NCBI GenBank assembly: GCA_022826865.1 | Contig: JAJDUC010000005.1 | Span: 1-55,137 of the forward strand | Source: Anaerolineae bacterium | GTDB taxonomy: Bacteria > Chloroflexota > Anaerolineae > Aggregatilineales > Phototrophicaceae | Length of the DNA stretch: 55,137 nt | Reading direction: 5' to 3' | Shown: positions 16,855 to 25,332 of the stretch, piece by piece | Layout: the number at the start of each line of letters is the position of its first letter | Numbering within the stretch: position 1 is the first letter of the stretch | Notes under the pieces: generated by a model | Database searches by the model: none | Seen by the model: only the letters and a program-made list of their open reading frames with translations | Told to the model about the DNA's origin: nothing | Position numbers and translations under genes: made by a program

Positions 16855-17061
16855 GCCAGCGCGTCGCGGCCGCCTCATTGTTTTGGCGCATACGGTTATG
16901 ACTGCGCCGCCGACGAAATCACCCATGACCAATCCGGTTGAAGAAGCGCGCTCCCGACGCTGGGCAAGCGTCGCCCTGCGCGACGCGCCCGTAAAGTCGT
17001 AGAATCCCCTTACGTCGCAATACTCCTTATCAAGTCGTGAAGAAAAAGCTATTGTTTATGC
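16855..17061. other. Non-coding stretch before the family 1 element
   Basis: I see no gene with family resemblance. A 25-codon ATG frame starts at 16925 but has no support. With the element at 17070-17245 and the promoter region further on, the whole 16835-17633 interval (about 800 bp) is intergenic. Confidence 0.5.
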
Positions 17062-17253
17062 GCCGCTGCGGTAGTGTATCTATTTCGGTTGAAATAGTCT
17101 GGTAGGGGCGATCCGGTGGATCGCCCGATGGGTACGAACAGGATCGAAATTGGGCGACTCACCGGGGCGCGTGGACACAGCCCGTCAGTCGCCCCTACCA
17201 AATCGTCGGTATTTGAAGAAATTCAACCGACTTTGATACAGTACCGCCGCTGC
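17062..17253 (+). mobile_element. MITE-like element, family 1 copy A, with perfect 8-bp target duplication
   Basis: The element is 17070-17245 (176 bp). It starts GGTAGTGTATC and ends with GATACAGTACC, giving terminal inverted repeats that match at 21 of 28 positions. GCCGCTGC flanks it on both sides (17062-17069 and 17246-17253), an exact 8-bp target site duplication. Inside are hairpin A (17102-17126, tip ATCC/GGAT) and hairpin B (17152-17199, stem GGGCGACT/AGTCGCCC, loop 27 nt). No ORF. It must be moved in trans if still active. Confidence 0.85.
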
Positions 17254-17523
17254 GAGACGTTGCGCGATAGTTTGATGACGCGCTAACTTTGGCGGCGCAG
17301 CATGTTGAAGCGATCTTGAGGCGCGAGACTTGCGACGCAACAGCCGTCGGAAATTGAGCATTAGCTATGCGAAGAGAGGATGGCATAAGGACAAATGGGG
17401 GCCGATGCAAGAAGGACTCATTCGCAGCGATTCGGCGCTGCGCGGACGCAGCGGCCAAAGATTGCAAATTCATAGTTATTGCATAATCGCTGGTTTTTGC
17501 TATAAATTACTCGGCGACGAGCG

Positions 17524-17552
17524 TGTGACAAAGGCAGGTCGCATTTGTCACA
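17524..17552 (+). promoter_or_regulatory. Perfect inverted-repeat operator overlapping the response-regulator promoter
   Basis: TGTGACAAA (17524-17532) and TTTGTCACA (17544-17552) are exact reverse complements separated by 11 bp. The right arm covers the whole -35 box (17545-17550). This geometry suits a dimeric repressor that blocks RNA polymerase. The regulator is not known; it could be the product of the gene itself, although OmpR-type proteins usually use direct repeats. Confidence 0.7.
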
Positions 17553-17574
17553 TTTCTTAATATAACGATATAAT
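17545..17574 (+). promoter_or_regulatory. Strong sigma70-type promoter of the response regulator gene
   Basis: TTGTCA (17545-17550), an 18-nt spacer and a perfect TATAAT (17569-17574). The expected transcription start near 17581 leaves a leader of about 50 nt with a GAGGAG ribosome site before ATG 17634. This is the best-matching promoter in the window. Confidence 0.8.
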
Positions 17575-17633
17575 GTTTCGCTGCGACTTGCCCATACTAA
17601 ACATTTGTGAAGCAATTTGAGGAGCGTGTTTAG

Positions 17634-18320
17634 ATGGCGGATAAGATTCTCATCATAGATGATGAAAAGCTTGCGGTTGATATGCTCGGGAAGTTGCTGG
17701 CGAAGCGAGGTTTCGAGGTTTACAAGGCCGATAGCGGGCAGGACGGATTGCGCAAGGCCTATCATCATCAACCTGATTTGGTCTTGCTGGATGTGGTCCT
17801 GCCTGACATGGATGGCTGGGAAATCTGCCGTCGATTGCGCGAACTGTCCGACATGCCTATCATTTTCGTAAGCGCCAGGAAAGACAAGAACGACATCATC
17901 AAGGGGCTTGAGATCGGCGCGGACGATTATGTCACCAAGCCATTCGACGATGACGAATTGGTCGAGCGGATTAAAGCCCGTCTCAGGCGCTCGCCCCGGA
18001 CCAGCTTGAGCGAGGAGCTTGTCTTTAACCAAGGCGATTTTCGCATCAACTTCATGAACCGCGAGGTTTGGATCCACAGCAATCTAAAACATCTGACGCC
18101 GAAGGAGTTTAATCTGTTGGCGGTGCTGGTGCGTAACGCCGGCCGGGTGGTGACGCGTACCGAACTGGTGACTGAGGCTTGGGGCGACGAATACAGCGAC
18201 GCCATCGACAGCCTCAAGCTTTATATTCATTACCTGCGGCAGAAGCTGGAGACCAATCCGCAGCAGCCCAAATACATCCTGACATCGCGCGGAGTCGGTT
18301 ATCGCTTCATCAAACGCTGA
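17634..18320 (+). CDS. OmpR/PhoB-family response regulator (orphan)
   Basis: 228 aa. The receiver domain (1-115) has the acidic pair Asp9/Asp10, phospho-acceptor Asp53 in LLDVVLPDMDGWE, Ser80 and Lys102 in TKPF, so it should be phosphorylatable. The C-terminal winged helix (about 130-228: LTPKEFNLLAVLVRNAGRVV, LKLYIHYLRQKLE, RGVGYRF) is of the OmpR type. No histidine kinase gene is next to it, so it is an orphan in this window. Strong promoter and operator lie upstream (17524-17574). It converges with the glycosyltransferase gene, 7 bp apart. Confidence 0.95.
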   Translation: MADKILIIDDEKLAVDMLGKLLAKRGFEVYKADSGQDGLRKAYHHQPDLVLLDVVLPDMDGWEICRRLRELSDMPIIFVSARKDKNDIIKGLEIGADDYVTKPFDDDELVERIKARLRRSPRTSLSEELVFNQGDFRINFMNREVWIHSNLKHLTPKEFNLLAVLVRNAGRVVTRTELVTEAWGDEYSDAIDSLKLYIHYLRQKLETNPQQPKYILTSRGVGYRFIKR

Positions 18321-18327
18321 AGCCGGC

Positions 18328-19446
18328 TCAGGACAATAGCGATCCCAACAGTTGATCGGTCTGCCGCGCCATCGCGTCAAAGCGAAAACGCTCCAAGCCG
18401 ATCTGGCTATTCGCCGCAAAGCGTTCCCGCTCTTCCAGCAATCGCATAATCCCGCGCCGCAAGGACTCGATATCCCGGTGCCGCAGGAGCAGGCCATTTA
18501 CGCCGTCGCGAATGACCTCGCCGTTGCCGCCCACATCGCTGGCCAGCGCCGGCGTCCCCAAATGCAAGCTCTCCAACAGCGTATGCGCCAAACCTTCATA
18601 TCCGCTGTAAAGCGCGAATACATCGGCAGCGACCATGAGACGGTAGACCGTTTCCCGCGGCAGGCGGCCGGTGAAGACCACACGATCGGCCAGGGGCGCG
18701 GCCAGCCGCTCCAGACGCCGGCGGTCGGGGCCGTTGCCGACAACGGTCAGTCGCAGGTCCGGCATGGCGGCGAGCGCGTTGATCAGATAGTCAATGCCCT
18801 TCCAGGTTTGCAGCCTGGCTACGGTGAGCAGCATCGGTCGACTGTCCCAGCCGAGCTCGGCCCGTAGCGCCGCCCTCGATTGCCGCGGGCGTTCCGGCGG
18901 CGTCAGCGCATTGTAGATGACATGAATCTTGCCGGGATCAACGCCCCAGCCCAGCACCATACGTTGCAGGTATTCGCTCGGCACGATCACGGCGTCCATC
19001 GCCTGCACCTGATGGGAGCGGGACCGTTTCTGCCAGCGGGCGCGCGCGTCCCCGGCATAAGTCTGAAACTCCTCGATGCTCAAATCCGCCGGGATCCAGC
19101 GGCGGCGGATGCATCGTTCCCAAGCCTGGTCGCCCACAACCTTGATGACGCGCGCATTGCCGCGCCCGCCCCAAAGCGGCAAGTCGATCGTCTGCGCATA
19201 AACAAGGTCAGCCCAGGCCAAATGCCTGACCGCGGCGAGAGCGTAGCGCGTACGGCGCAAGGGATAAATTGAGCGCGGGATTCTCTGCACGGGATAGGGA
19301 TAATCGCCGCTGTTTCCGGCGCCGTAGGTCAATACGCGAATTTGCCAGCCCGCTTCCGCCAAAGCCGGCAGGACAGCCTTGAGGTAGGTCGCGGGTCCGC
19401 CGGGTTCAGGATGGAAGATCCCGCTGGCCACGAAGAGCTTGGGCAC
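18328..19446 (-). CDS. Glycosyltransferase, GT4 family
   Basis: 372 aa. GT-B fold with the N-terminal GIFHPEPGGPATYLKAVLPALAEAGW (glycine-rich loop) and the C-terminal nucleotide-sugar region RLQTWKGIDYLINALA, VVGNGPDRRRLE, FTGRLPRETVYRLMVAADVFALYSGYEGLAHTLLESLHLG. The E(x7)E pattern in the last motif is typical of retaining GT4 enzymes. The start is GTG 19446 with GAGAGG 6 nt upstream. It follows the methyltransferase gene by 13 bp on the same strand. Acceptor and sugar unknown. Confidence 0.9.
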   Translation of the reverse strand: MPKLFVASGIFHPEPGGPATYLKAVLPALAEAGWQIRVLTYGAGNSGDYPYPVQRIPRSIYPLRRTRYALAAVRHLAWADLVYAQTIDLPLWGGRGNARVIKVVGDQAWERCIRRRWIPADLSIEEFQTYAGDARARWQKRSRSHQVQAMDAVIVPSEYLQRMVLGWGVDPGKIHVIYNALTPPERPRQSRAALRAELGWDSRPMLLTVARLQTWKGIDYLINALAAMPDLRLTVVGNGPDRRRLERLAAPLADRVVFTGRLPRETVYRLMVAADVFALYSGYEGLAHTLLESLHLGTPALASDVGGNGEVIRDGVNGLLLRHRDIESLRRGIMRLLEERERFAANSQIGLERFRFDAMARQTDQLLGSLLS

Positions 19447-19459
19447 GGTCCGCCTCTCG

Positions 19460-20236
19460 CTAGCTCAGGCGTCCGCGGATGAGGATATGCCGATTGACGA
19501 AAGTTGCCGCCTGCTGCCCCCATGCCCGCGGATCCATCCAGGCGCGAGCGGCCGGCGGCGCCGCATCCAGCATGTGTACAAGGCGCTCAACAGCGGCATC
19601 ATCGCAGCCCTGCCGCTGCGCCCAGGGAACAAACTGATGCCGCTTGATATAGCGCTCGCTGTATTCCACCGTGAAGCCGGCGCAGACGAACATGCGCATC
19701 CATTCGGCTTCGTCGAAGGCGCGGTTGTGGCTGGGATCGCGCAAGCGCTCGAAGTCTTCAACCAGGCGCGCCGCCTCTTCATCGGCAGGCAAGACATGAT
19801 CTTGCAGCATCAGCATGCCCTCCGTTTTCAACACGCGGGCGCATTCGCGCAGGAAGCCTTGGACGTCGGGGAAGTGATGCGGCGCGATCCGACAGGTCGC
19901 CAGGTCAAATCGCGCATCGGCAAAGGGCAGGTCTTCGGCATCAGCTTGCCGAAACGATACATTTTCGACGCCCTTTTCCTCTACGATGAAGCTCCGCGCT
20001 TTCTCGAGCATACGCGGCGTGAGATCGCTGGCGACCACATGCGCGACATGGGGCGCGAACTTCAAAGCCGTGTGCCCGCCGCCGGTGGCGATATCCAGCG
20101 CTTGCCAATGGGGCTGTGGCTGGGCGATCGCCAGCAGACGGTCAAGGTCGGAGCCCTGGGCGTGGGTTTCGCTGGCGACGTAGCCCTCGGCAAATTGCGT
20201 GTAGCGCTCTTGCGACAGGCGCTTGGAATCCCGCAT
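19460..20236 (-). CDS. Class I SAM-dependent methyltransferase (UbiE-like)
   Basis: About 258 aa from the ATG at 20236 (MRDSKRLSQERY), which has AGAGG 8 nt upstream; other in-frame ATGs lie further out. Motif I LDIATGGGHTALKFA, the acidic ASDLTPRML, NVSFRQADAEDLPFADARFD and RIAPHHFPDVQGFLRECARVLKTEG are the standard UbiE/Methyltransf_11 set. The C-terminal MDPRAWGQQAATFVNRHILIRG is conserved in homologues of unknown substrate. Probably one operon with the GT4 gene. Confidence 0.88.
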   Translation of the reverse strand: MRDSKRLSQERYTQFAEGYVASETHAQGSDLDRLLAIAQPQPHWQALDIATGGGHTALKFAPHVAHVVASDLTPRMLEKARSFIVEEKGVENVSFRQADAEDLPFADARFDLATCRIAPHHFPDVQGFLRECARVLKTEGMLMLQDHVLPADEEAARLVEDFERLRDPSHNRAFDEAEWMRMFVCAGFTVEYSERYIKRHQFVPWAQRQGCDDAAVERLVHMLDAAPPAARAWMDPRAWGQQAATFVNRHILIRGRLS

Positions 20237-20414
20237 GGACATTACCTCTAAGTATTTTGCCTCCCGCAATACTTGCCTGAATCGGCAAATGGCCGCGGGA
20301 GCGACGGTCATGAAAGTCTATCCACAACTATACATTGGCGGAAGTTGATATGCGCGGCTTAACATGCCTGACATAGGCGCTCGACAGCTTTGACAAACGG
20401 GGCAAGTTAACGCG

Positions 20415-20484
20415 GCGATTTTCAAATCGCGTATTGGAAATGGCGGGCGTTGGAAATGGCGGGCGAGCCAAGGCTCGCCCCTAC
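20415..20484. repeat. Palindrome, 16-bp tandem duplication and single GGGCG hairpin
   Basis: Three structures lie side by side in the 296-bp gap. GCGATTT/AAATCGC is a perfect palindrome (20415-20430). TTGGAAATGGCGGGCG is directly duplicated (20434-20449, 20450-20465). A hairpin of the dispersed family occupies 20461-20484 (base GGGCG...CGCCCCTAC, tip AGCC/GGCT, loop AA). The second tandem unit ends in the base of the hairpin. Confidence 0.7.
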
Positions 20485-20569
20485 AATTTTTGCGCATTGG
20501 CTGATGGTATAGACTCACCATTTTCGCCAGTCCCAAGATGGCAAAAGTTCGTCATTGTGCCGGCCGAAA

Positions 20570-20578
20570 TGCTAGAAT
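20570..20578 (+). promoter_or_regulatory. Extended -10 promoter TGCTAGAAT of the S9 peptidase gene
   Basis: Exact copy of the extended -10 motif also present at 26442 and 34144 (minus strand). TCGTCA at the -35 distance (18-nt spacer) matches TTGACA at four of six positions. The leader would be about 40 nt. Confidence 0.6.
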
Positions 20579-20625
20579 AGACGTCAATTTCATTTACTGA
20601 GAACGTCATGCCAAGAGAGGATACC

Positions 20626-22587
20626 ATGTCCGAAAAGCGAAGCATCCAGAAGGAAGACCTGTTTCATTTGCGCTTTCTCAACGGCGCGGCCTTGTCGCCC
20701 GATCGCTCCCAGGTCGTATACGCCGTCAACAAGATCAACCCTGAAGAAGACAAAGAGTTCAGCGCGATTTATTTGCTCGACATTGCCTCGGGCCAGCGCC
20801 GCCAGATGACCAACGGCAAGGCAGTGGACGCGCAGCCACGCTGGTCGCCCGATGGCAAGACGATCGCTTTCATATCAGATCGAGACGGCAAATCCCAGCT
20901 TTATGCCATGCCGGTCGATGGCGGCGAGGCGCGCCAACTGACGGCCTTCAAGCGCGGCATCGGGGGAAGTTTCGCCTGGTCGCCCGATGGCGGCGCGATC
21001 GCCTTCAGCGCGGTGAAAGACGCCGATGCGCCTGATTTGGCCGAAGAAGCCTATCGCGTCGATCGCACGGTCTACCGTTTTGACGCCATCGGTTACCTCG
21101 ATGATGCGGTGAAGGACATCTATGCGCTCGATTTGGCCGGGCTTGAAGTGAAGCAGCTGACCGACGATCGATGCGACAACGGCAATCCGCGCTGGGCGCC
21201 GGACGGGCGCTCCATCCTTTACGACGCGGCGATGCGGCCTGATGCGGCGCGCACGCTGACGCCGGAATTGATGAGCGTCAATCTGGATGGAGAGCGGACA
21301 GCGGTTCTGCAAGGATGGGACAGCATCGATAAAGCAAGTATTACGCCTGACGGCGAGCGGATTGTCTTTGTTGGGCGACCGAAGGACGGCAAGCCCATCG
21401 GCGCGAAGTCGGACCTCTATGTGCTCGATTTGAAATCGGGCGAGTTTGAGTGCCGGACGAGTTCGCTTGATGTTGGCGTTGGCGGGCGGCTGTCGATGGA
21501 TATGCCAGTCGCGGGTTTGAGCCTGTGGAATGTGTTCACTTCGGACGACGGGCGCTATGCCTACGCCACGGCGCAGCGCGGCGGCAGCGACCATATATAT
21601 CGCATCGCCTTGAGCGGCGGCGAGGCCTGTGAAGCAATGACGGCCGGGGACTGCGCGGTCTATCCGCAAGGCGCCTCCGGCGGCTGCCTGCTCTTCGCCC
21701 GCACGAGTTTGAATTCGCCGCCGGAACTGTACCTTGCCGATACAGAGGCCGATACCATGCAGCAGTTGACCGACCTCAACGGCGGGCATCTGGCGGGTCT
21801 TGCCATGCCGGAAACCGAGCGCCTGCAATGGAGCGGCGTTGATGGCGTTGCAGTCGAGGGCTGGTATATGAAGCCGGCGAGCGGGGAAGCGCCCTACCCC
21901 ACGATTCTCTATATTCATGGCGGCCCGCACGCCGCATACGGTTATGGATTCCACTTCGACTTTCAGATGTTGGCGGGCGCGGGTTATGGCGTGCTATTCC
22001 TGAACCACCGGGCATCAACCGGTTATGGCGACAGCTTCTCGACAGCGATCAAAGGCGATTGGGGAAACCTGGATTACAAGGACTTGATGACCGGTGTCGA
22101 TCATGCCATCGATCTGGGATTGGCCGATGGCGGACGGCTGGGCGTCTGCGGGACATCGGGCGGCGGTAATTTGTCCTGCTGGATCATCGGACAGACGGAC
22201 CGGTTCAAGGCGGCGATCCCGCAGAATCCGGTCACAAATTGGCGCAGCTTTTATGGCACGAGCGATATCGGCATCTACTTTGGCGTGGAGCAAATGGGCG
22301 GGCACCCGCAGGAGATCCCCGAGATCTACGAACGATGCTCGCCGATTACCTATGCCCATCGCTGCACGACGCCCACCTTGATGGTGCAGAGCGAACTGGA
22401 CTGGCGTTGCCCGGCTGAACAATCCGAACAATTTTACACCGTGCTCAAAGCCAACGGTTGTGTGGTTGAGATGCTGCGGCAGCCGGCGGGTTATCATGGC
22501 GCTTCAATCAACGGCGCGGTTAAATTGCGGCGAGCGCACAACGACGCCATGCTCGACTGGTTCGCCTGTTACGTGCTTGGGGATTGA
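20626..22587 (+). CDS. S9-family (prolyl oligopeptidase/acylaminoacyl) peptidase
   Basis: 653 aa from ATG 20626, chosen because AGAGAGG lies just upstream; an ATG at 20608 is also in frame. The N-terminal half is a WD40/TolB-like beta-propeller (PRWSPDGKTIAFISDRDGKSQ, SFAWSPDGGAIAFSA). The C-terminal alpha/beta-hydrolase domain has Ser in GVCGTSGGGNLS, Asp in SELDWRCPAEQSE and His in GYHGASIN, the S9 catalytic triad. No signal peptide, so it is probably a cytoplasmic oligopeptidase. Its 3' end overlaps the convergent DUF309 gene by 19 bp. Confidence 0.93.
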   Translation: MSEKRSIQKEDLFHLRFLNGAALSPDRSQVVYAVNKINPEEDKEFSAIYLLDIASGQRRQMTNGKAVDAQPRWSPDGKTIAFISDRDGKSQLYAMPVDGGEARQLTAFKRGIGGSFAWSPDGGAIAFSAVKDADAPDLAEEAYRVDRTVYRFDAIGYLDDAVKDIYALDLAGLEVKQLTDDRCDNGNPRWAPDGRSILYDAAMRPDAARTLTPELMSVNLDGERTAVLQGWDSIDKASITPDGERIVFVGRPKDGKPIGAKSDLYVLDLKSGEFECRTSSLDVGVGGRLSMDMPVAGLSLWNVFTSDDGRYAYATAQRGGSDHIYRIALSGGEACEAMTAGDCAVYPQGASGGCLLFARTSLNSPPELYLADTEADTMQQLTDLNGGHLAGLAMPETERLQWSGVDGVAVEGWYMKPASGEAPYPTILYIHGGPHAAYGYGFHFDFQMLAGAGYGVLFLNHRASTGYGDSFSTAIKGDWGNLDYKDLMTGVDHAIDLGLADGGRLGVCGTSGGGNLSCWIIGQTDRFKAAIPQNPVTNWRSFYGTSDIGIYFGVEQMGGHPQEIPEIYERCSPITYAHRCTTPTLMVQSELDWRCPAEQSEQFYTVLKANGCVVEMLRQPAGYHGASINGAVKLRRAHNDAMLDWFACYVLGD

Positions 22588-23351
22588 GGCGGGCGCCACT
22601 GCAACTTCGTCAGCAGCGACCGATCCAATTCGCGCAGATGATCCGGACCCAGGCGCTGCAAGGCGGCGCGCACGGCGTATGAATCCCGCCGCAATCGCGC
22701 CACATCGATGCCTTGGCAGGTATCCGGCAGCAGGTAGAGCCATTGCACGCTTCGCTGAAGCATCTTTAACGCGCCCGCAAAATTGCCGCGTTCAATCTGA
22801 TAATAGGCGACGCCGACCTGCAGGATAGCTCGATACAAATCACGGACTGGACCTTCCGTTTGCGCCCACAGCGCCTCGAAGAGATCGTGCTGTCGGTAGA
22901 ATTCGCCACGATTAAACTGCGCCAGGCCTTCGACGGCGGTGGCCGGCAGCGCCTGGCCGCACTCGCATTCCAGACGCTCCATAACTTCAGGATCGGGTAT
23001 GCGCGCCAATTCGGCAATCAAGGCCGCCAATTGGGCCGGGAATTCGTCCCAGCTTAAGGCGAGGTCCGCGCCACATAGAACGGCATCGGCGCGCAGCGCC
23101 GCTTCATCGCTAATGAGGCAGACGGGCACGCGGCGCGTGGCGGCGTCATTCTTGCCTCGTAATGTGAGCGCGCGCCAATCCGGGTGTTCGGCATCCAAAA
23201 TCACAAACGCGGCGCGTTGGTTAATCAATGTATCCATGTATTGACCGGCCGAGGACATGAGAATGGGGGCGAATTGCGGCAGGCCTTGAATCGCCTCGGC
23301 GAAGACTTGGCGGCGACTGACATAGATGATTTTTGGCGGGGACATAAGCAA
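22569..23351 (-). CDS. Receiver-like domain fused to DUF309
   Basis: 260 aa. Residues 5-125 resemble a CheY-type receiver: a candidate phospho-acceptor Asp53 in FVILDAEHP is present, but the N-terminal acidic pair and the conserved Lys are not evident, so it may be a pseudo-receiver. Residues about 140-235 are a DUF309 helical domain with FNRGEFYRQHDLFEALWAQ and YRAILQVGVAYYQIERGNFAGALKML. DUF309 has no established biochemical role. The gene is divergent from yceD-like and convergent with the S9 peptidase gene. Confidence 0.78.
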   Translation of the reverse strand: MLMSPPKIIYVSRRQVFAEAIQGLPQFAPILMSSAGQYMDTLINQRAAFVILDAEHPDWRALTLRGKNDAATRRVPVCLISDEAALRADAVLCGADLALSWDEFPAQLAALIAELARIPDPEVMERLECECGQALPATAVEGLAQFNRGEFYRQHDLFEALWAQTEGPVRDLYRAILQVGVAYYQIERGNFAGALKMLQRSVQWLYLLPDTCQGIDVARLRRDSYAVRAALQRLGPDHLRELDRSLLTKLQWRPPQSPST

Positions 23352-23587
23352 TTAACCTTAATGTCTTGGCAAAAACACAATCTTATGTTAATGTTATGCT
23401 GTCATTTGGTTCAAAAGGTGAGTAGAAGGCGCTAGTTATTTCGCTTGCCGGCTTGTCAAGTTAGGTTTTGGTCTATCCGCCTACAATTTGCCTGAATTAG
23501 TTGCTAATATCGGATCATAATCCAGTAGATATAGATTATCCTAACATCATACAAGTTGCCAAATGAGCGAGCGTCGAGGAGGGCGCT
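23352..23587. promoter_or_regulatory. AT-rich divergent intergenic region
   Basis: 236 bp between two divergent genes, clearly richer in A+T than its flanks, so it probably holds promoters for both sides. On the minus strand TTGAAC with TAACAT 18 nt further on is a weak candidate. On the plus strand several TAnnnT boxes exist but none has a clear -35. AGGAGGG (23577-23583) is the ribosome site of the next gene. Confidence 0.4.
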
Positions 23588-24139
23588 TTGGGGGCGACGG
23601 GCAAAGGTTATCTCAATAAGAAACTCCTCCGTATTCAGGTGGGCTTTCTACTCACGGAAGGTCCCGGCAATTCTCGTGAGATTCCTTTCATATTTCCGCG
23701 GCGCGTGCAAGTAGAGGACGACTTGTATTTGGATTCTCTTACTGGTAACCTCGTCTTGACGCGCACAAAAGAAGGTATCCTGGTGCAGGGTACGTTAAGG
23801 TTTTCTCATACAAGAGAGTGTGACCGCTGTTTGGAAGAATTCCAGGGCTGCGCGAATGTTGAACTTGCCGAATTGTTCGCGTATCCGCCGGATGCAATTA
23901 AAAGTGTTTTTAGCGTGGATAGCAAAGGTGAGATTGATCTTGCTCCGCTCTTGCGGGAGGAAGTTCTTATTGAAGACAGCTATCGAGCCGTCTGCCGCGA
24001 CGACTGTCGCGGGCTGAGCGCCGAAACCGGCTTCAACCTGAATGATGAAATCGAAGCGCAAGCCGAGGCCGATCTGGAAGCGGACCACGGGGGCGCGATA
24101 GATCCAAGATTGGCGGTGTTGAGGACCTTGCTGAAGTAA
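23588..24139 (+). CDS. DUF177/YceD-family protein
   Basis: 183 aa from a TTG start, supported by AGGAGGG (23577-23583) 4 nt upstream. The signature is a paired cysteine set, ECDRCLEEF and later VCRDDCRGL, with the acidic C-terminal region that ends in DPRLAVLRTLLK. YceD proteins are linked to large-subunit rRNA accumulation in some bacteria and their gene usually precedes rpmF (ribosomal protein L32). No rpmF follows here; the next gene, 70 bp on, is the sigma factor. Confidence 0.85.
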   Translation: MGATGKGYLNKKLLRIQVGFLLTEGPGNSREIPFIFPRRVQVEDDLYLDSLTGNLVLTRTKEGILVQGTLRFSHTRECDRCLEEFQGCANVELAELFAYPPDAIKSVFSVDSKGEIDLAPLLREEVLIEDSYRAVCRDDCRGLSAETGFNLNDEIEAQAEADLEADHGGAIDPRLAVLRTLLK

Positions 24140-24170
24140 CCAATTGCAAATCGTTGGATGCGCGCAAAAG

Positions 24171-24212
24171 AAGGGGTGTTAGCGTGTTCGGCGAGTAAGG
24201 GGTGTTGCAGTG
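24171..24212 (+). promoter_or_regulatory. Duplicated ribosome site with 4-codon upstream ORF before the sigma factor gene
   Basis: The unit AAGGGGTGTT plus 3 nt plus GTG occurs twice: AAGGGGTGTT at 24171-24180 with GTG 24184, and AAGGGGTGTT at 24197-24206 with GTG 24210. The first GTG opens a 4-codon ORF (24184-24198; start codon, Phe, Gly, Glu, stop). Its TAA stop overlaps the second ribosome site by two bases. The second GTG starts the sigma factor. Ribosomes ending on the upstream ORF would sit on or next to the sigma-factor ribosome site, so translational coupling or competition is plausible. Confidence 0.55.
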
Positions 24213-25298
24213 GAAGAGTATGAAAGCAGGTTTGAGTCTGAGATTGAATTGATGACTTACCTGGAAGAAGAAAAGAGCGATAAGAATGACTTTGAGTTGT
24301 TTTTCGACGAAAACGACTTGGAGTTGATTGATGAGAACTTCGAGGACGATGTCGACCTTGAAGAGGAAGACGAGGATCACGACCTCGGGGAGATCGCCTC
24401 AAGCGACACGGTCGGCCTGTATCTGAAGGAGATGGCGCGCGTTCCTCTGTTAACCACAGAGGAAGAGGTGCAGTTGGCGATGCGGCAGGAAACGGGCCGC
24501 AAAGCCGCCAAGCAACTGGGGCAAGCGCCGGAGAATGACCGCCGGGCGGAGTGGCAATTCCTGATTCAAGATGGCCTGAACGCGCGCGATCACTTGATCA
24601 AAGCGAATACCAGGCTGGTCGTTTCCATCGCCAAGAAATACATGTCGCGCGGCGTCCCATTCCTCGACCTGATTCAGGAAGGCAATCTGGGCTTGATGAA
24701 GGCGGTGGAAAAATTTGACTACCACCGCGGTTATCGATTCAGTACCTACGCGACATGGTGGATTCGGCAAACGATCACCCGCGCCATTGCCGACCAGGGG
24801 CGGACGATCCGTGTGCCCGTGCACATGACAGACCGCATCCGGCAGCTCTATCGTGTGGCGCGGGACCTGGAGCAGGAGACCGGCTGCAAACCATCGGTTG
24901 AAGAAATCGCCGAAGTGATGGAATGCGACCCGCGCAAGGTGCAGTGGATGTTGAAAGTATCCTGGCGGCCCTTGAGCCTGGAGCACCCGGTTGGCAAGGA
25001 TGACGACAGCGAGCTAGGCAGTTTCATCGAGAATGACCGCGAGCCGAATCCGTCGGATAGCGCCTACAGCAAATTGTTGAAAGAAGAGATTGAAGAACTG
25101 CTCAATACACTAACGCCGCGTGAAGCGCGTATCCTGCGCCTGCGCTTCGGTTTGCAAAATGGGCATTGTTACACGCTGGAAGAAGTCGGGCAGAAATTTG
25201 GGCTGACACGGGAAAGAATCCGCCAGATCGAAGGCCGGGCATTGCGACGGCTGCGGCATCCACGGCGCAGCCGCAAGCTGCGCGACTATCTCGATTAG
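24210..25298 (+). CDS. RNA polymerase sigma factor, RpoD/SigA-like
   Basis: 362 aa from GTG 24210. It directs RNA polymerase to promoters. An acidic N-terminal stretch (about 1-62) replaces region 1.1. Region 1.2 starts at [16 protein letters not shown] (66). Region 2 includes [28 protein letters not shown] and [20 protein letters not shown], region 3 follows IRVPVHM, and region 4.2 is [28 protein letters not shown]. Motifs are of the group 1/2 sigma70 class. Whether it is the principal or a group 2 factor cannot be settled from one window. A duplicated ribosome site lies upstream. Confidence 0.93.
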   Translation: MEEYESRFESEIELMTYLEEEKSDKNDFELFFDENDLELIDENFEDDVDLEEEDEDHDLGEIASSDTVGLYLKEMARVPLLTTEEEVQLAMRQETGRKAAKQLGQAPENDRRAEWQFLIQDGLNARDHLIKANTRLVVSIAKKYMSRGVPFLDLIQEGNLGLMKAVEKFDYHRGYRFSTYATWWIRQTITRAIADQGRTIRVPVHMTDRIRQLYRVARDLEQETGCKPSVEEIAEVMECDPRKVQWMLKVSWRPLSLEHPVGKDDDSELGSFIENDREPNPSDSAYSKLLKEEIEELLNTLTPREARILRLRFGLQNGHCYTLEEVGQKFGLTRERIRQIEGRALRRLRHPRRSRKLRDYLD

Positions 25299-25332
25299 CG
25301 CGGAAGACGCCAAGACCCTGAGTTTCTTCCTT

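Noticed and set aside
16925..17002. 25-codon ATG frame between the lipoprotein gene and the MITE
   Set aside because: Too short, no ribosome site and no recognised family.
17524..17552. CRP/FNR-type site
   Set aside because: Half-sites TGTGA/TCACA are present but 19 bp apart instead of 6, so it is listed as an inverted repeat of unknown regulator.
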